Of a stretch of DNA of 64,000 bases, positions 48,161-60,354 are shown one piece after another (position 1 is the first letter of the stretch; each line of letters begins with the position of its first letter). Origin of the DNA: Aquila chrysaetos chrysaetos (Eukaryota > Chordata > Aves > Accipitriformes > Accipitridae). A model generated the notes under the pieces. It worked only from the letters and a program-made list of their open reading frames with translations. It had not been told where the DNA came from and ran no database searches. Where the stretch lies: NCBI RefSeq assembly GCF_900496995.4, contig NC_044023.1, positions 25,056,453 to 25,120,452 of the forward strand, in the 5' to 3' direction. The position numbers and the translations under genes are program-made.

Positions 48161-51100
48161 CCTGAATTATTTGGTTGGAGGTGGTTGTTATGTGCACAGG
48201 TGGGTGCTGATGTTCCGTGTCTATCTGGGTTCCTGCTAAAGATGCAGAGTCAAAGGTAGGCTTGCAGTTGTTGGCGGCTTTCACAAAGGCCACTGCCAGA
48301 CAGTCCTGAGTTCTTCCTTCATTTTGTAAAGTTGGTGTCATTGATTAGGCTCTCCCGGCAGAGCTGGCTGTAAGTGAGGCATGTTCTGCCCCCGAAGGGG
48401 CTATTGTAGGCATGAGCCAGGTTTGGGTGCAGCCGAGGTGGTTTAAGAGCTTGCCACCTTTCAGTGCTCGTCATCGCTTTCTGAGGGTAGCATACATTGA
48501 CTGGTGACCCTGATTCACTGTCATAACCGTGTGTAGCCATTTCTTAACCACCCCTATCAAAATGGTCTTAATACTTCCAGTAAGTTTCTCTTAAGTCTGG
48601 ACAGAAGCTAACTTGAGGAGTGGTCAGTTGAACAGTAAAACTGGAAGATGTGAAGTGATAATAGCTCCTGAAAGGAAATGTATGGAAGAGAGAGCAGCTG
48701 AAGACAATAATCACTTAAACATGAGGTGCTGTTGTCTCAGAGGTTCACAGTCAGCACCCTGATTTTTTTTTTTGGGGGGGGGGGGGGTTTTTTTTGTTAA
48801 AACTGGCTATTTGTGGCAAGACATGAGAAATTAAGAGCTATGCCTATGAATTACAGCCTTACTGTCACAAAACTGCAGTTAATAACATTAAAGCACATGA
48901 TGTACAGATGTGTTTGCAAACAAATGAAAATGTTTAAAAAAATGTCTTGGGTGTTTGTTCACTACTGTAATGTTAAATATATGAAGAATTTTAAAATTCT
49001 CAAAATATGGACATGCACGTAACCTTCAAAAGCAGATAGTTTTGGTGTGGGGTTTTTTTGGTTTGTTTTTTTTTTTTTTCATAAAACATACTACTAAAAG
49101 GTAAATACGTTTTTGTAACAGATACCTTTCAGGATTTTCAAAATTCTCATAATAGCCTTACTGTAGAAGTAGGTTAGATGTTAGGGTAGGAATATGTTTC
49201 CCTTGTTATAAATCAAGGATGATGACTTGATGGAGCAGCGTCTATGAGCACAGCGTGTTTTTTAAATAGAGGATTTGGCAAAAAAGCCCACCTTTTTTAA
49301 AGTGAAGTACACTTAAGGGGATAAATGCTGTTAGTCTGACTTTAAACTGTGAGATATGCATCTGGTGGATCACTGCTGTAAGCAAATTTAAACTGAATCT
49401 TTAGTTTTGTCCTTTATTTGCTATCCTAAAACATTTTCATCAGAATATTAATCAATTTTTTATCTTTTAATTATTTTTTTCACACCAGCTGTGTTCATGG
49501 TTGGGTAGAAAAGTATTTCAATCTTGTGGTGAGAAAATTCTGTGACAAGGCCTAGTATTTCTTGCCAATGGTTATGTTCAGTTGTGCACTCTTCAGTGAT
49601 GGATTGTCACTTGCTGAATAAGCTAGAGGAGAATCCCACCATGAATAAAGATGCTTTTGATTTTTAGAGTTATCTTTATGAGCAGGAACATCAAAATATA
49701 TGGAATGGGGAGGAATTAGACTAGGATGCTTTCAGTTAAATTTCTGCTTTGTATAGAAATCTTTATAGTGATGACTGTTTTGAGCTCTTCAGTGAAATAG
49801 TGTGTTATTTTTCCTTGATAATAAAATATATTTTAAATTCATTTGCTTCTGCTCACTAGCAAATTCTCTTGCCCACACCTCTTAACAGGGAGGTCCAGCA
49901 TTTCCGTAGCTTTTGACTGCTAACCTGTTCCTTTCTGCTTTTATGATCTCTGGCTGTCAGTATTTGGAGTGGATTGAAATTTTGAGCTTTTCAGTTGATG
50001 CATAGGGAAAGCCAGGGCTTTTCAAGGACTCACAATAACAGCTTTCCTAGGTGTTTGTGTTTTGGCTTTTGTTCACTTTTCTGTAGTAGTTGTTCTATAA
50101 TTGATTACCAGATAAGTCATTTTCCCACAACAAACCTTCTCAACGCTTTTCACTACTTCATGTTTGGAAGTGTGGAGCAGTGTGCTTGGGGGGTGTGGTG
50201 TTTTCTTTTTTTTAACTGCCTTGGGCAAAGGTGCATTAGATATTATGACAAAGCTTTGTCAGTGGTCTTGGTGCATGAGAGAATTTACCAATTGGCTTAG
50301 AACTGATAAATTAAAGGGATAGACTCTATAGTGCAGCTTATTTACTGGTTTGCTCACCTCCATCTATACTGTCTTAGTCATGTCGTAACCTCTTTTGACA
50401 TAAGTTGTCTTCTGGTTTTATGCATTGAAAACTAATGTGATTCTGCACTCTGAGGCTCATGGGCGCTGCAGCAATAACTTTGTATGCCCTGTGCCCTTCT
50501 GCTGTACAACAGTCAGCCAGGTGGCCTAGCTAGGAAGGTTGCTTCTCCTGCCTGTGTAATTACTGCTATTATTTCTTGGCCTTTTAAAGTGTTCTGCCCC
50601 TAGTGTTGTGTTTAAGAATGTACCTCTGACTTGTCACTACCTTGTTTTTTTTTTTTTTCACGAACAGAGTTCTCAAAGTAAGTTTGCAATTTGTGTGAGG
50701 AAAGACTGGAGGTAGGAACATGCATGTCTGAAGGCCCCACAAGTCCTGTCAAAGATTCTTAGGTAAACCTGCACAATTAAAGATCTGCAATATCCTTTCA
50801 ATATCTATTAATAATCTTTGGTAGCTCAAGGGAAAAATGAAAACCCTTGCTTCCATAAACTGGTATTTTTGGTTTCTGAAGGATTTTCTTGATAATACAG
50901 TATATATTGGCAACCAAATGTATGTGTACTTGTGAAAGGATTGCTGTGGCATAATGGAGTAGAATGGAAAGGACCAGCAATCACTGGGATGCTATGCCCG
51001 TAAAGCAGGTGTGCACTGACGATAATTGCCAAGCATGCTATTTCTTCACCTTGTTGGATGTGTACCTGAGTGTACAGCCTGCTTCAGCAGGGCTTCCTCT

Positions 51101-53144
51101 TTCAGAGTTTTGTGCATTGTGAGAATTTTGCTATGGGAGGGCGTTGCACTGAAGGTTTCTTGCTTTGGAGCCTAATTGATCTAGTGGTCAAGAGAAAGGG
51201 TGTTTTTGTTTACATCATTGTACTTTTGAGCATACATGTTCTATTTCTTTGTTAAAGCCTAAGCTCTGAGATACTTTGAGAAGTAGGATATTGCACTTAG
51301 ACCAGTGGTCTAGTCTGTTAAAAGCAAAATTCTGTATAGTTTTGAATGTTGCCAGTAATTCTGTATTGTTTTGAATGTTGCCAATTACTGAATCAGTTAC
51401 TGACATTGCTGGAAGGCAACATATACAGAAATGCTTTAAAGGTGTATTTTTCCTCTATCTGAGTGGTACTGGAAATGAAAATGCAGTAATGAGAATTGTA
51501 TATCCTATTAAGCAAAGCCTGCAGATACTTTATTGAATGTTTTGCACAGTAATTTGAAAATAAACCAAATAAGTTTGCTTAGTGTTATCTTGCAAAAATG
51601 TTCCAAGGTATACATTCATAGCTGTGAGGATTTGGGGGGGGGGGGGGGGCGGCGGTGGTCATAAGTTAAAACTACATGCTTTCATAGTATTATGATTTTA
51701 TGGAAATAAAAATATTGGTATCTCATAACTTCTGAATGTGTGATTATTTTGTTTCTTGTGTTTAAAAATAGTGAACAAATTCTGAGTTCTGTTGTGTAGT
51801 GTTGTACTAATTTCCATAACTACTGAAATTTTGGAAATGTTAAATTTGCACCTCACAAGTAATTGGTTGTGATAGTGACAGGCTGTTATTATTATTATTA
51901 TTGCTGTTTTTTGGGATGCCTCTAGAAGTAGCTGACACAAACGTACTGCCTGTGCTCTAGTGAGACAAATGTCTTGCCTGTGGGCTTATTTAAAGTTAGT
52001 TAATAGCTGAAAACCACCAAAACTCCAAAATTCTGTGTGATACACCAAATTAAAGATAACAAATGTTTATATATTCTTTAGTGTCTCTTTTAGTTGCTGT
52101 CCATCTTCTTTCACTCCCTTTTCACAAATTCCTCTTGTTCTACTTACCAACAAGTCTCTGACTAAAAGGAGGAATGGAAAATGCTAGAGCCAGAGATGAA
52201 TTGCTGCTTTCCTCCTCTCTGCTTCCTGCTTGGAAAGTTGAGGAAAGGTTTAGAGGACAGGAAGAGTTGTCTCCTTGTTCTTCCTTTTTTCTGCCACCAA
52301 GAGAAGGCCTTGCAGCAGTTTCACTCTGAGCTCTGGTGCAGCATGCAATCCTGCTTGCTGTGCAGCTCCACCATGCTCGCTGAGGTTGGCAACAAAAAGT
52401 GCAGGGAAGAAAGCTGCATCAAGATTGGGACAAATTTTGCTGCAGTTCTTGCAATAACTTCAGTGAAATATAGAACTATACTGTGTGCCCTTAACTTATT
52501 TAATAAGCAATATTGTATTAGATAATGCTGAAATTTGCTAAATTTATATACACTGACTTCTAAAAGAGCATTAGTAAAAACTGCTCATATAGGTCCTTTT
52601 TGGCTTTAGCTATGACTGGAGAGAAAATCAATAGAAGATGCTGGAGGTGAAAAAGATCAAAGAGAACTGAGATACTCTACAAGTAAAGGTTAATAATTAT
52701 ACTGGCAGCAAAGAAAAGAATTAAATCTGTCTACTGGTGAGTTGACCTTTGATTGCAGCCAGATGCTGAGCCAGCCACTTATTTCCTCCTCCTTGACAGG
52801 ACAGGGGGAGAAAATTGGATGAAAAAGCTTGTAGGTCAAGATAAAGACAGAGAGATCACTTGCCAATTACTGTCATGGGCAAAACAGACTTGACTTGGGG
52901 AAAATTAATTTAACTAATTGCCAGTTAAAATAGATTAGGATATTTGGATGGTGAGAAAGCCAAAAATTAAAACAACACTTTACCCTGCTGCACCTTTCTG
53001 TCAGGCTCAGTTTCACTCCTTCTCTCTTGACTCCTCTACTTCCCCCTCTGCTCCAGCCCTCAGAGTGGGGGATGGGGGGGTTCCAGTCAGTACGCACCAG
53101 CTCCTCTCTGCCCCGTCTTCCTCACACTTTTCCCCTGCTCCAGC
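48161..53144. other. Region without protein-coding genes between the CpG island and the minisatellite
   Basis: AT-rich sequence with homopolymer runs: T then G then T at 48765-48797 (14 consecutive G), T-runs at 49066-49079 and 50646-50659, and 17 G followed by CGGCGG at 51633-51655. The minus-strand frame 48540-48319 is discussed under findings. No transposon was recognised. Confidence 0.5.
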
Positions 53145-53497
53145 GTGGGCTCCTCCACAGGCCGCGGTTCCTGTCAGGAGCGTGGGCTCCTCTCCACCGG
53201 CCGCGGTTCCTGTCAGGAGCGTGGGCTCCTCTCCACCGGCCGCGGTTCCTGTCAGGAGCGTGGGCTCCTCTCCACCGGCCGCGGTTCCTGTCAGGGGCGT
53301 GGGCTCCTCTCCACCGGCCGCAGTTCCTGTCAGGAGCGTGGGCTCCTCTCCACGGGCCACGGTTCCTGTCAGGAGCGTGGGCTCCTCTCCACCGGCCGCG
53401 GTTCCTGTCAGGAGCGTGGGCTCCTCTCCACCGGCCGCGGTTCCTGTCAGGAGCGTGGGCTCCTCTCCACGGGCCGCGGTTCCTGTGAGGAAGCATT
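53145..53497 (+). repeat. GC-rich minisatellite, 39-bp unit, about 8.5 copies
   Basis: Units begin GCCGCGGTTCCTGTCAGGAG and continue with CGTGGGCTCCTCTCCACCG. Successive copies start at 53161, 53200, 53239, 53278, 53317, 53356, 53395 and 53434, with a partial ninth at 53473, and the period is exactly 39. A diverged half unit precedes them at 53145. Copies differ at a few sites (GGGGC for GGAGC in copy 4, CCGCAG in copy 5, CCACGG endings in copies 5 and 8). Since 39 is divisible by three, several frames stay open through the array. It lies in an AT-rich region. Confidence 0.97.
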
Positions 53498-56400
53498 CAA
53501 CTGCTCCCAGCCATAGTTCAGAAAGGATTTTAGTGGTGGTCTTTTTCAAACTCTCCTGCTGATAACAAGGACCTTTTCGCTCTTCCCCTTTGTGGGATAG
53601 CTGCCTCAGAAGAAAAAATGTGCTGCAAAGCTGCTACTCAAGAAGAGGAGGGAAGACACCCTGTGGAAGTTGCTCCTTGCCCAGGAGAACAAATTGAATT
53701 CACCATAGACCAGAGGTGAGATGGGAGATGCACACAGTTACAGGGAGGGAAGGATGTTTTAGATGTGGAAGGAGAGAACCATTGCAATGCAAAGGTGGGC
53801 TGTAAGACTACCTATGGCATAGGCCAAAAACCCTCTCTCTAGTCATGGTGATGGTATTGGTGGTAAAAGTACATAATGGACTAAAAGGGGGTCAAAAGTC
53901 AGGGCAGGCCAAGAAGTACAAAATAAAAGCAGGATTTAAGGTTTTTCATGTGTTTTAAATGTTTGGGATTGACACTATTGTAGAGCTCTGATTTTTTTTT
54001 TTTTTTTTTAATGAGTTGTCATTTCAGGTACTTAAAATTTTCACAGAATTTTCCAGAAATTTTCGAGGTAAAGTTTAAGAGCAAAGCTGATATCTAGCAT
54101 GGAAGAAGTCAACAGTTACGAGTGACTGAGAAGGTTTTAACAGTATAAACAGTTTGGTCTTGTTAATGCCACATTCAATTTAAATCTCTCTTTTTTAAGT
54201 GTTAGTAGATGATTTTTGAAGTACGAGTCTTTGTGCCTTGTGTTCAGGTTGGTACATGGCTGGACAGTGCTGAGGGAAACTAGTGATCTCCATCCTCTGG
54301 GTCTTTTTTTCCCCTCATTTCTCCATAGTTGTCTCTTAGTAAAAGAGAGCTTGCTGTCTGCTCTAGGCTTTGTCAGCTGCAGAAAAATCTCACTTCAACC
54401 TGACTTCTGAACAGTTTTACTGGTTTATTTGGAAATGCAGTTATTTAGCTGATGACATGCTGTTTTATTCTGGAAAGAGGGAAGAGTGATTCCTTGCACT
54501 CACGATGCTCAGATGGTGGTCAGAATTAAAGTATTGCTTGTGCAGTGGGGACCATTCCAGTGAGTAAAAGGTGCATCTTAAAAAAAAAAAAAAAAAAAAA
54601 AAAGTATATCTACAAGGGAAGGCAATTATGTGGTAGAGCAAAGATTTATTTCATTCTAATGAACATGCACAGCAGATTCAAGATTTCTGAGGCAAAATAC
54701 AAATTTGTGACAATCCACAGTTGGATTAAGGTTTCTTTTAATGTGGTTAAATGCTTTCAGAATTACTCTTTCTTGCCACTGTGGTGAAAAATAGATCATT
54801 GGGCACTGAAATGGAACGTTAGGAATCTGAACCAAGTGCTGTGAAAGCTGATGGATTTAGCAGACTTTATATGTGTCTATATTTTTTTTTTTCTGATTTA
54901 CATCATCTTGTATTAATGACTGGATATTTATATTGAGATCTTGCTCAGCAGTGAAGTCCCACGCTGACTGTAGCTCTGTTAGGCCTGTCAGCACGCTGCA
55001 GTTGTTTTTGGACAGATCAGAAGAAAGGCAAAAAATTCTAGAAGGCATGCAGGAATATGGAAGAGTATAATGTACCTGACACCTCAGTGTAGTTTGGGAG
55101 AGTGTATGGTTCAGATCCAGGTGAAGTCTAGTGGCTGTGTACTCTTGTTGTACTTATTTTGTTGTTTTGCTCTCTGCTGCTCGTGAGAATTGTGTTTCTG
55201 ACTGTAGGAGATAAAACTTGTTGATCCAAGAAATCATTGGTGTTCATCATGTAGTAGCTGCACTTTGAAGTGAAATTTTGCAGAAAATAAGCTAGAAAGA
55301 GTTTTTAATTTTATTTAATAAATTTCATATAGGGAATTTTTTTTTATTCATTAATACTTGTAAAAAGCAGTTTTAAGAACAATATGCAACTGCTACGCAT
55401 TGAAGACTGTGAAAACCAAGAGCAGTGCAAAATCCTAACCCTGCCCCAAAATTCACCTGAAGTGACCTCTCAATATGACACACTCAATTATTACTGCAGG
55501 ACCTGACTGCTCTCTAAGAACTGACAATATGGATAGAAAGTAATTCCAGTTCCTGTGGTGCTTTCTTTAAGACCACATTTGTCTGCTGGCAAGTACTGCA
55601 GTTAATAACGTGGCATATGGTATGTGAAATGAAAATATAGACAACTACTAGGCAGTTTTAAATGTTGTCCAGTTTCTTTTAACTTAGAGGAACAAGGAAA
55701 GGACACAAAAATGTAATACTACAAGTAAAAAGATGAAAAAGATGAAAAAAAACAGGTCACATTTATGTAAAGTGTATTCCATGCCTTTCCAAAGCATATA
55801 GATTAGAAACAAGCTGCAACACTTCTCTGGCGGAAAAAAAGCTATTAAACTAATCAAAAGAATGTAAACCCCTTGTCATTTAGTAATAATAATATAAAGA
55901 AAGCATGGTGAAGAATGACAGTGCTGTTTCATGGGCACTTTAAAGGTTTCATGGTGTTTGTTGTTATTCTGTGGAAAAGTAAGACATTCAGAATACTTGT
56001 GTAACAGCTTTTATGAAAGATCAATTTTTTTTTTAAAGATTTTATTTTACTTGGGTCTCTCTGAAAGGGATTGTAAACCTGCCCTGCAGTCTAGAAACTT
56101 TCTTGTCAAAACTTGATCAAAAGTGGTGTCTCAGTGTTATCCAGACTAAAGGTTCTCACTGTTTTTAATACATAGAACTTTGTATGTTATGTTCCCAAGT
56201 AACTTGTGAAGTTAGACTAGTGTTTGAAGTGTAGCATGTAGGGTGTTCACAAAGTGACAAGGGAATACCTTTTCCCCTCGCTGAGTATTGGTGCTTTTTT
56301 TACCTTCACAAGCAGTGATATTCACTGAATGTGATTGCAGCCAAAGTAGTCTTTATTGCTTTGGTACCAAGGTAGCATCCAAACAGGAAAAACCTGGTTT

Positions 56401-58995
56401 GTATTCATAGCTGTGTCTTTCTTGTCAATTGTAAAAGCAACACAGATTTGGCTCAGGAAGGGTAATAGTCTCAGGGCTAGACCAGCAGTGCTCATGTAAA
56501 TGGCATGGGATCTTGTCATGTCTGAATACTCTCAAACTCTGAATGACTTGTACTTTGATTTGGAAAAATAACTGTTTGAAAAACAGATTTTAACTAGGCG
56601 TGTACTGTAAGATCTAAATATTAGTTGCAGATAGTGGCTGATAATTTTAGTGCTTTTCACTAAGTAGGAAAATAAGGAGAAAAACACTGAAAACAACTGA
56701 GAGCAGCTTGCATCTGAGCTATTGACTGAGTAGCTAGTACATTGTGACTTATTACTGAATTTTTTTTTTAAACATTTCTGTAGGTGTGGAACAAAATCTT
56801 TGTTTTGGAGTAATACTAGCTACAAGTTAGGAAGAAAGAGCTGTTTGTAAGTAAATGGCATATAGTAAACTGAGTATCTCTATACCTCTATTCTACGATG
56901 TTAAAATTTTCTAAAAGTTGATTACTGGATTAACTCTGAAATGAAGATAATTTCAGTCCCTGGTGCTTAGCTTTGCTCAAATTAGATTAACAGTTGGACT
57001 GAAATTGTGAGGACATATTCATTTTTTTCTCTTTCTTTGTGCTGTACTGAGACCATTTATATCTGTAACTGAAGGAGGTTTGACTGGTAGGCAGGCTTTA
57101 CAGGAAGTAAATGCAGTGTGGACTGAAACACTTTATCGTAGCAATTAGGTCTAAATCCTGTTTCTACCAGTAGGCCTCCACTATCATCTTCTGATTTGAT
57201 GGTCTTCCTTAGTTTGTCAGAGAACTGGTTAATAGGTAAGTGTCTGTTAACAGTAACTGGAACTGCAAAGCTAGAATTAAAGAAGGTAAAAATAATGTAA
57301 AGGAAAAGCCTGTAGAACTGCAGTTATGTTTTGCTCTTTTATTTTTCCACATTACTTAAAACAATGTTTAATAGCACTGTATCTTATTTTTTACAACAAA
57401 ATATTTTCATGTATTCATTTCCTGCTTATAACTGAAAACTTCATACAATAGTCATTAAACGTCAGCACCTAAATCTTCATAATACTGTTGTTCTGTAGTG
57501 CAGTTTTGTTTTGTTTGGGACCATGGTTAGAGATCTGACTGTGTATTCAACATTCTCTTATTTTTTTTGTCAGTGCAAGATGTTTTTAAGGGGGGATAAA
57601 CATTTACAGTGTATTGGTAGCAAGGCCACGGTTCTAACATGAAACAGAGAGTTAACGTCGGTGTTCATACATTAACAAAAATACAAGTGTTTTACTTTTC
57701 TCATACTTGGTTTCTGTTTGCATATGATAATCTATGCTTTACGAAACTATCAGACTCAGATGTATCAAAAAAACCCCAAACCAACTATATTTTATTTAGT
57801 GGTAGGTATGTATTTGGGTTTTTTAAGCTTGTTTTTCCAGGTGACAAATTGAACTACCTTTATAATTTGGATACATATTATAGACCTTTAAAAATATGGA
57901 CACTTCTAAACAGTTTGTTAGGGTCAAAAATTCAGATATCCATTAAGTTTCTTGAAGAAAGGGAAAAATGAAAGTAATAAAAATCCACCCCCAATATATT
58001 TTAATGTAAGTAAATTCTTGAACAAGGTATTTTTATACAAAGATATATTTTAATCATAAATGCCATTCTATTCCTCAGTCAAATATTATGGCAAATATAG
58101 GACACAAAACCATTTTATTGCAATGATTAGAACACCACTTCTCAACCTTCTTTATAAAAAAAAAAAAACCAACAAAACACTAAAAAAACCCCAAACAACC
58201 CCAAAACAAAAAAACCACCAAAACAACAAAACCCCCAAACTCCAGAGATCTATATCCTCAGCTGGTGTAAAGCAGCACAGCATCTTTGAAGTCGTACAGA
58301 TACTTGGCTGCTGAGAATCCAGCCCTGGAGATGTAGTGCACAAGAGCAGTCTGATGTAAGATGCATTTAGTCTCAGGAGTTCCAAAGCACTCCAGCAGAG
58401 CAGGTTCAGACAAGTGCATTTGAGCCCACCAACATATTTCAAATGGTGTGCTGGTTATATGGAATAAACTTTTGATGACATTTTTCACAGCAAGAACAGC
58501 AGAAACAACAGGAGCTTTGAAAATAGACTATTTAAATAGATGATAAAAATCTTAACACTACTAGGTAGACTAGTGTTAAATAAAAACTGTCTGTAGTTTT
58601 ATAATAAATTAAAAATAACCTTTGGGTTTGAGTCTGATGCAGTATCTAGGGAGAAGTGATATAATTCAACGTCTGGATTTGTAGAGCTACTGGAGTGCAT
58701 TTCAAAGTACTGCAGTGGTATGAAATTAAACCCTTTAACATCAATTCTACAGTGATCTGTGTAAAATTATAAATTGATAGTAAGTAATTATCTTGGATCA
58801 TAGCCAGTGAAGTGTTGGTAGACCAGGTAAATTGAATGTGGTGTTCGTTCATTTTCTGTGGAAGCAATTTAGCATACGCAGGGCATAATTTCATGCTGGC
58901 ACTTATTAATGCATGAGTAATAAATCAGGCCACAGAACTCCTTAGAAACATAAAAAAATGAAGCTGTAGTTCAATAAAAATAATAAAGTGCTTTA
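53498..58995. other. Region without protein-coding genes, 3' half of the lncRNA interval
   Basis: AT-rich sequence with A or T runs at 53992-54009, 54580-54602 and 54886-54893, and an A-rich CAAA-type stretch at 58155-58245. No recognised transposon or coding exon. A minus-strand AATAAA at about 58118-58113 could serve a longer FGD5 3' UTR. Confidence 0.45.
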
Positions 58996-59413
58996 AATGA
59001 GCATTTGTTGTTTACTACATTGTTTCTCACTTCGTGGTAGACATCAAAACCAACCCAATGAAATATGACAGGGCTCTAGAGCCTGTTACTTAACTGTACT
59101 CAGTATTTCCATGTATTTTCTTGTCTTGATGTTAGACTTAGTTTACTGTGGGATCAGAGGAGAAGCTTATAGTACAGGTTGAACTTGCACAGACATAAAG
59201 ATCACCATAAATATTCTCTATTTTGAAGTTTCCATTTGCAAAAATGTGGATGTAAGAAGAAGGAAGCAAAAAGAGCAATCTGGAAACAGTTCATATCCAG
59301 TGTATGTAGCCAGTTTGCCTGAAATACACTGTTCAGTTTTGTAAGACAGAAGAAGGTTGCTGGAAATGTATAGAAATCTGAGAATTTATTCCAAGTCCAT
59401 TGAGTGATAGCTG

Positions 59414-59450
59414 CTATAATATGGATGCTTCTTCCATGGCTTCAATCCAC
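59414..59450 (-). CDS. FGD5: FGD5 last coding exon: C-terminus and stop
   Basis: After acceptor ccctttttag at 59452-59451 the exon completes an Arg codon and encodes WIEAMEEASIL, then TAG at 59416-59414. The Trp in the final helix is the hallmark of PH domains, and this ending is typical of the FGD family. A minus-strand AATAAA lies only 24 bases after the stop (59390-59385). Confidence 0.9.
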
Positions 59451-60205
59451 CTAAAAAGGGCAGGAAAGAAAAAGTGGTACATATAAAATTATATGCATTT
59501 TAAGAACATAGGTGTTTTAAAAAAAATAAGTATTTTAAGAGCGTAAAGCCTGAAGAGGACTGTATTTGCCATCCCAGCTCTAATGAGGAACTATAGTTTT
59601 GTGATTAAAACAGGGAATTGGGTACTAGGACTCTTGCGTTCTAGTACAATCTTTACCAGGAATTTATTGTAAAATCTCAAAGATGGTACAAGTGCTGTCT
59701 TAGAACAGGAAAGATGAAACCACTGAAGTATGCTTAAAAGCAACAAAACTTGCCATAAACACTCAGTTACTTCCCTGTGTGTCTTGAGATGCTGGCATTT
59801 TTATTACTAATTTCATGACTATTTTATTATGTGGAAGCAGTAGCATTAGAATGGGAAATCTAGACAATTATTTGTCAATGAGAAAACTAAGAGATGGATA
59901 AATAGAACACATAAATCAGAGAAGTTTCTGTACAGTAATCACATTTGACAGACTTCTAGGCATAACTCTTGAGACTCAGCCTCCTCTTTACCTATACAAG
60001 GGAGCATATTCTCCTTCCTGAAGGAACTGAAAAGTACCAGGTTGATTTTTAACCCAGGCCAGTCACATGCATTTGTGCTTAATCAACACTCTGAAAGCTG
60101 TTTGTTTCCTCTGTTATAAAGGCATTCTGAAGTGATGGGGAGGGAAAAGCCCTACATAAGCTTTTGGACCTGCACACTAGCTAGTGTGGAAGTCTACCCC
60201 CATAC

Positions 60206-60354
60206 CTCTGTGCTGAATTGTTATCCTCTGCTCGGAAGCTATAAAAGAGAGTCTGCTTGTGATAGAGGTGGAAAACTGTATCCATGCTTCCTTCCTCCTT
60301 CTCTGGGGCAATGGTGAAACCCAACAAAGGCAAACTTTCTGTGGCAACTTTGTC
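60206..60354 (-). CDS. FGD5: FGD5 penultimate exon: C-terminal PH domain
   Basis: This 149-nt exon enters in phase 0 and leaves in phase 2. It encodes DKVATESLPLLGFTIAPEKE, then EGSMDTVFHLYHKQTLFYSF and RAEDNNSAQR. The acceptor is ctttcag and the donor GTATGG. The LPLLGFTI and FHLYHK-TLFYSF-AED blocks are the beta-strands of the second PH domain of the FYVE-RhoGEF (FGD) family. Confidence 0.93.

Larger units (their letters stand above)
46815..58995 (+). ncRNA. FGD5-AS1: Candidate FGD5-AS1 lncRNA locus (positional inference)
   Basis: No exons can be defined from sequence. The call rests on known mammalian gene order: FGD5-AS1 runs antisense from the NR2C2 CpG island toward the 3' end of FGD5, and both flanking genes are present here in the matching arrangement. 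Supporting signs are plus-strand YY1 motifs, a plus-strand donor at 46946/46947, the absence of any convincing protein-coding exon across 48-59 kb, and paired AATAAA signals at 58973-58978 and 58982-58987 near the FGD5 end. It could be shorter, longer or absent in this species. Confidence 0.4.

Noticed and set aside
52948..53562. 204-codon plus-strand frame over the minisatellite as a real protein gene
   Set aside because: Openness is explained by a 39-bp period without stops; five frames are open at once, and there is no conserved flanking domain. Kept only as a repeat and a finding.
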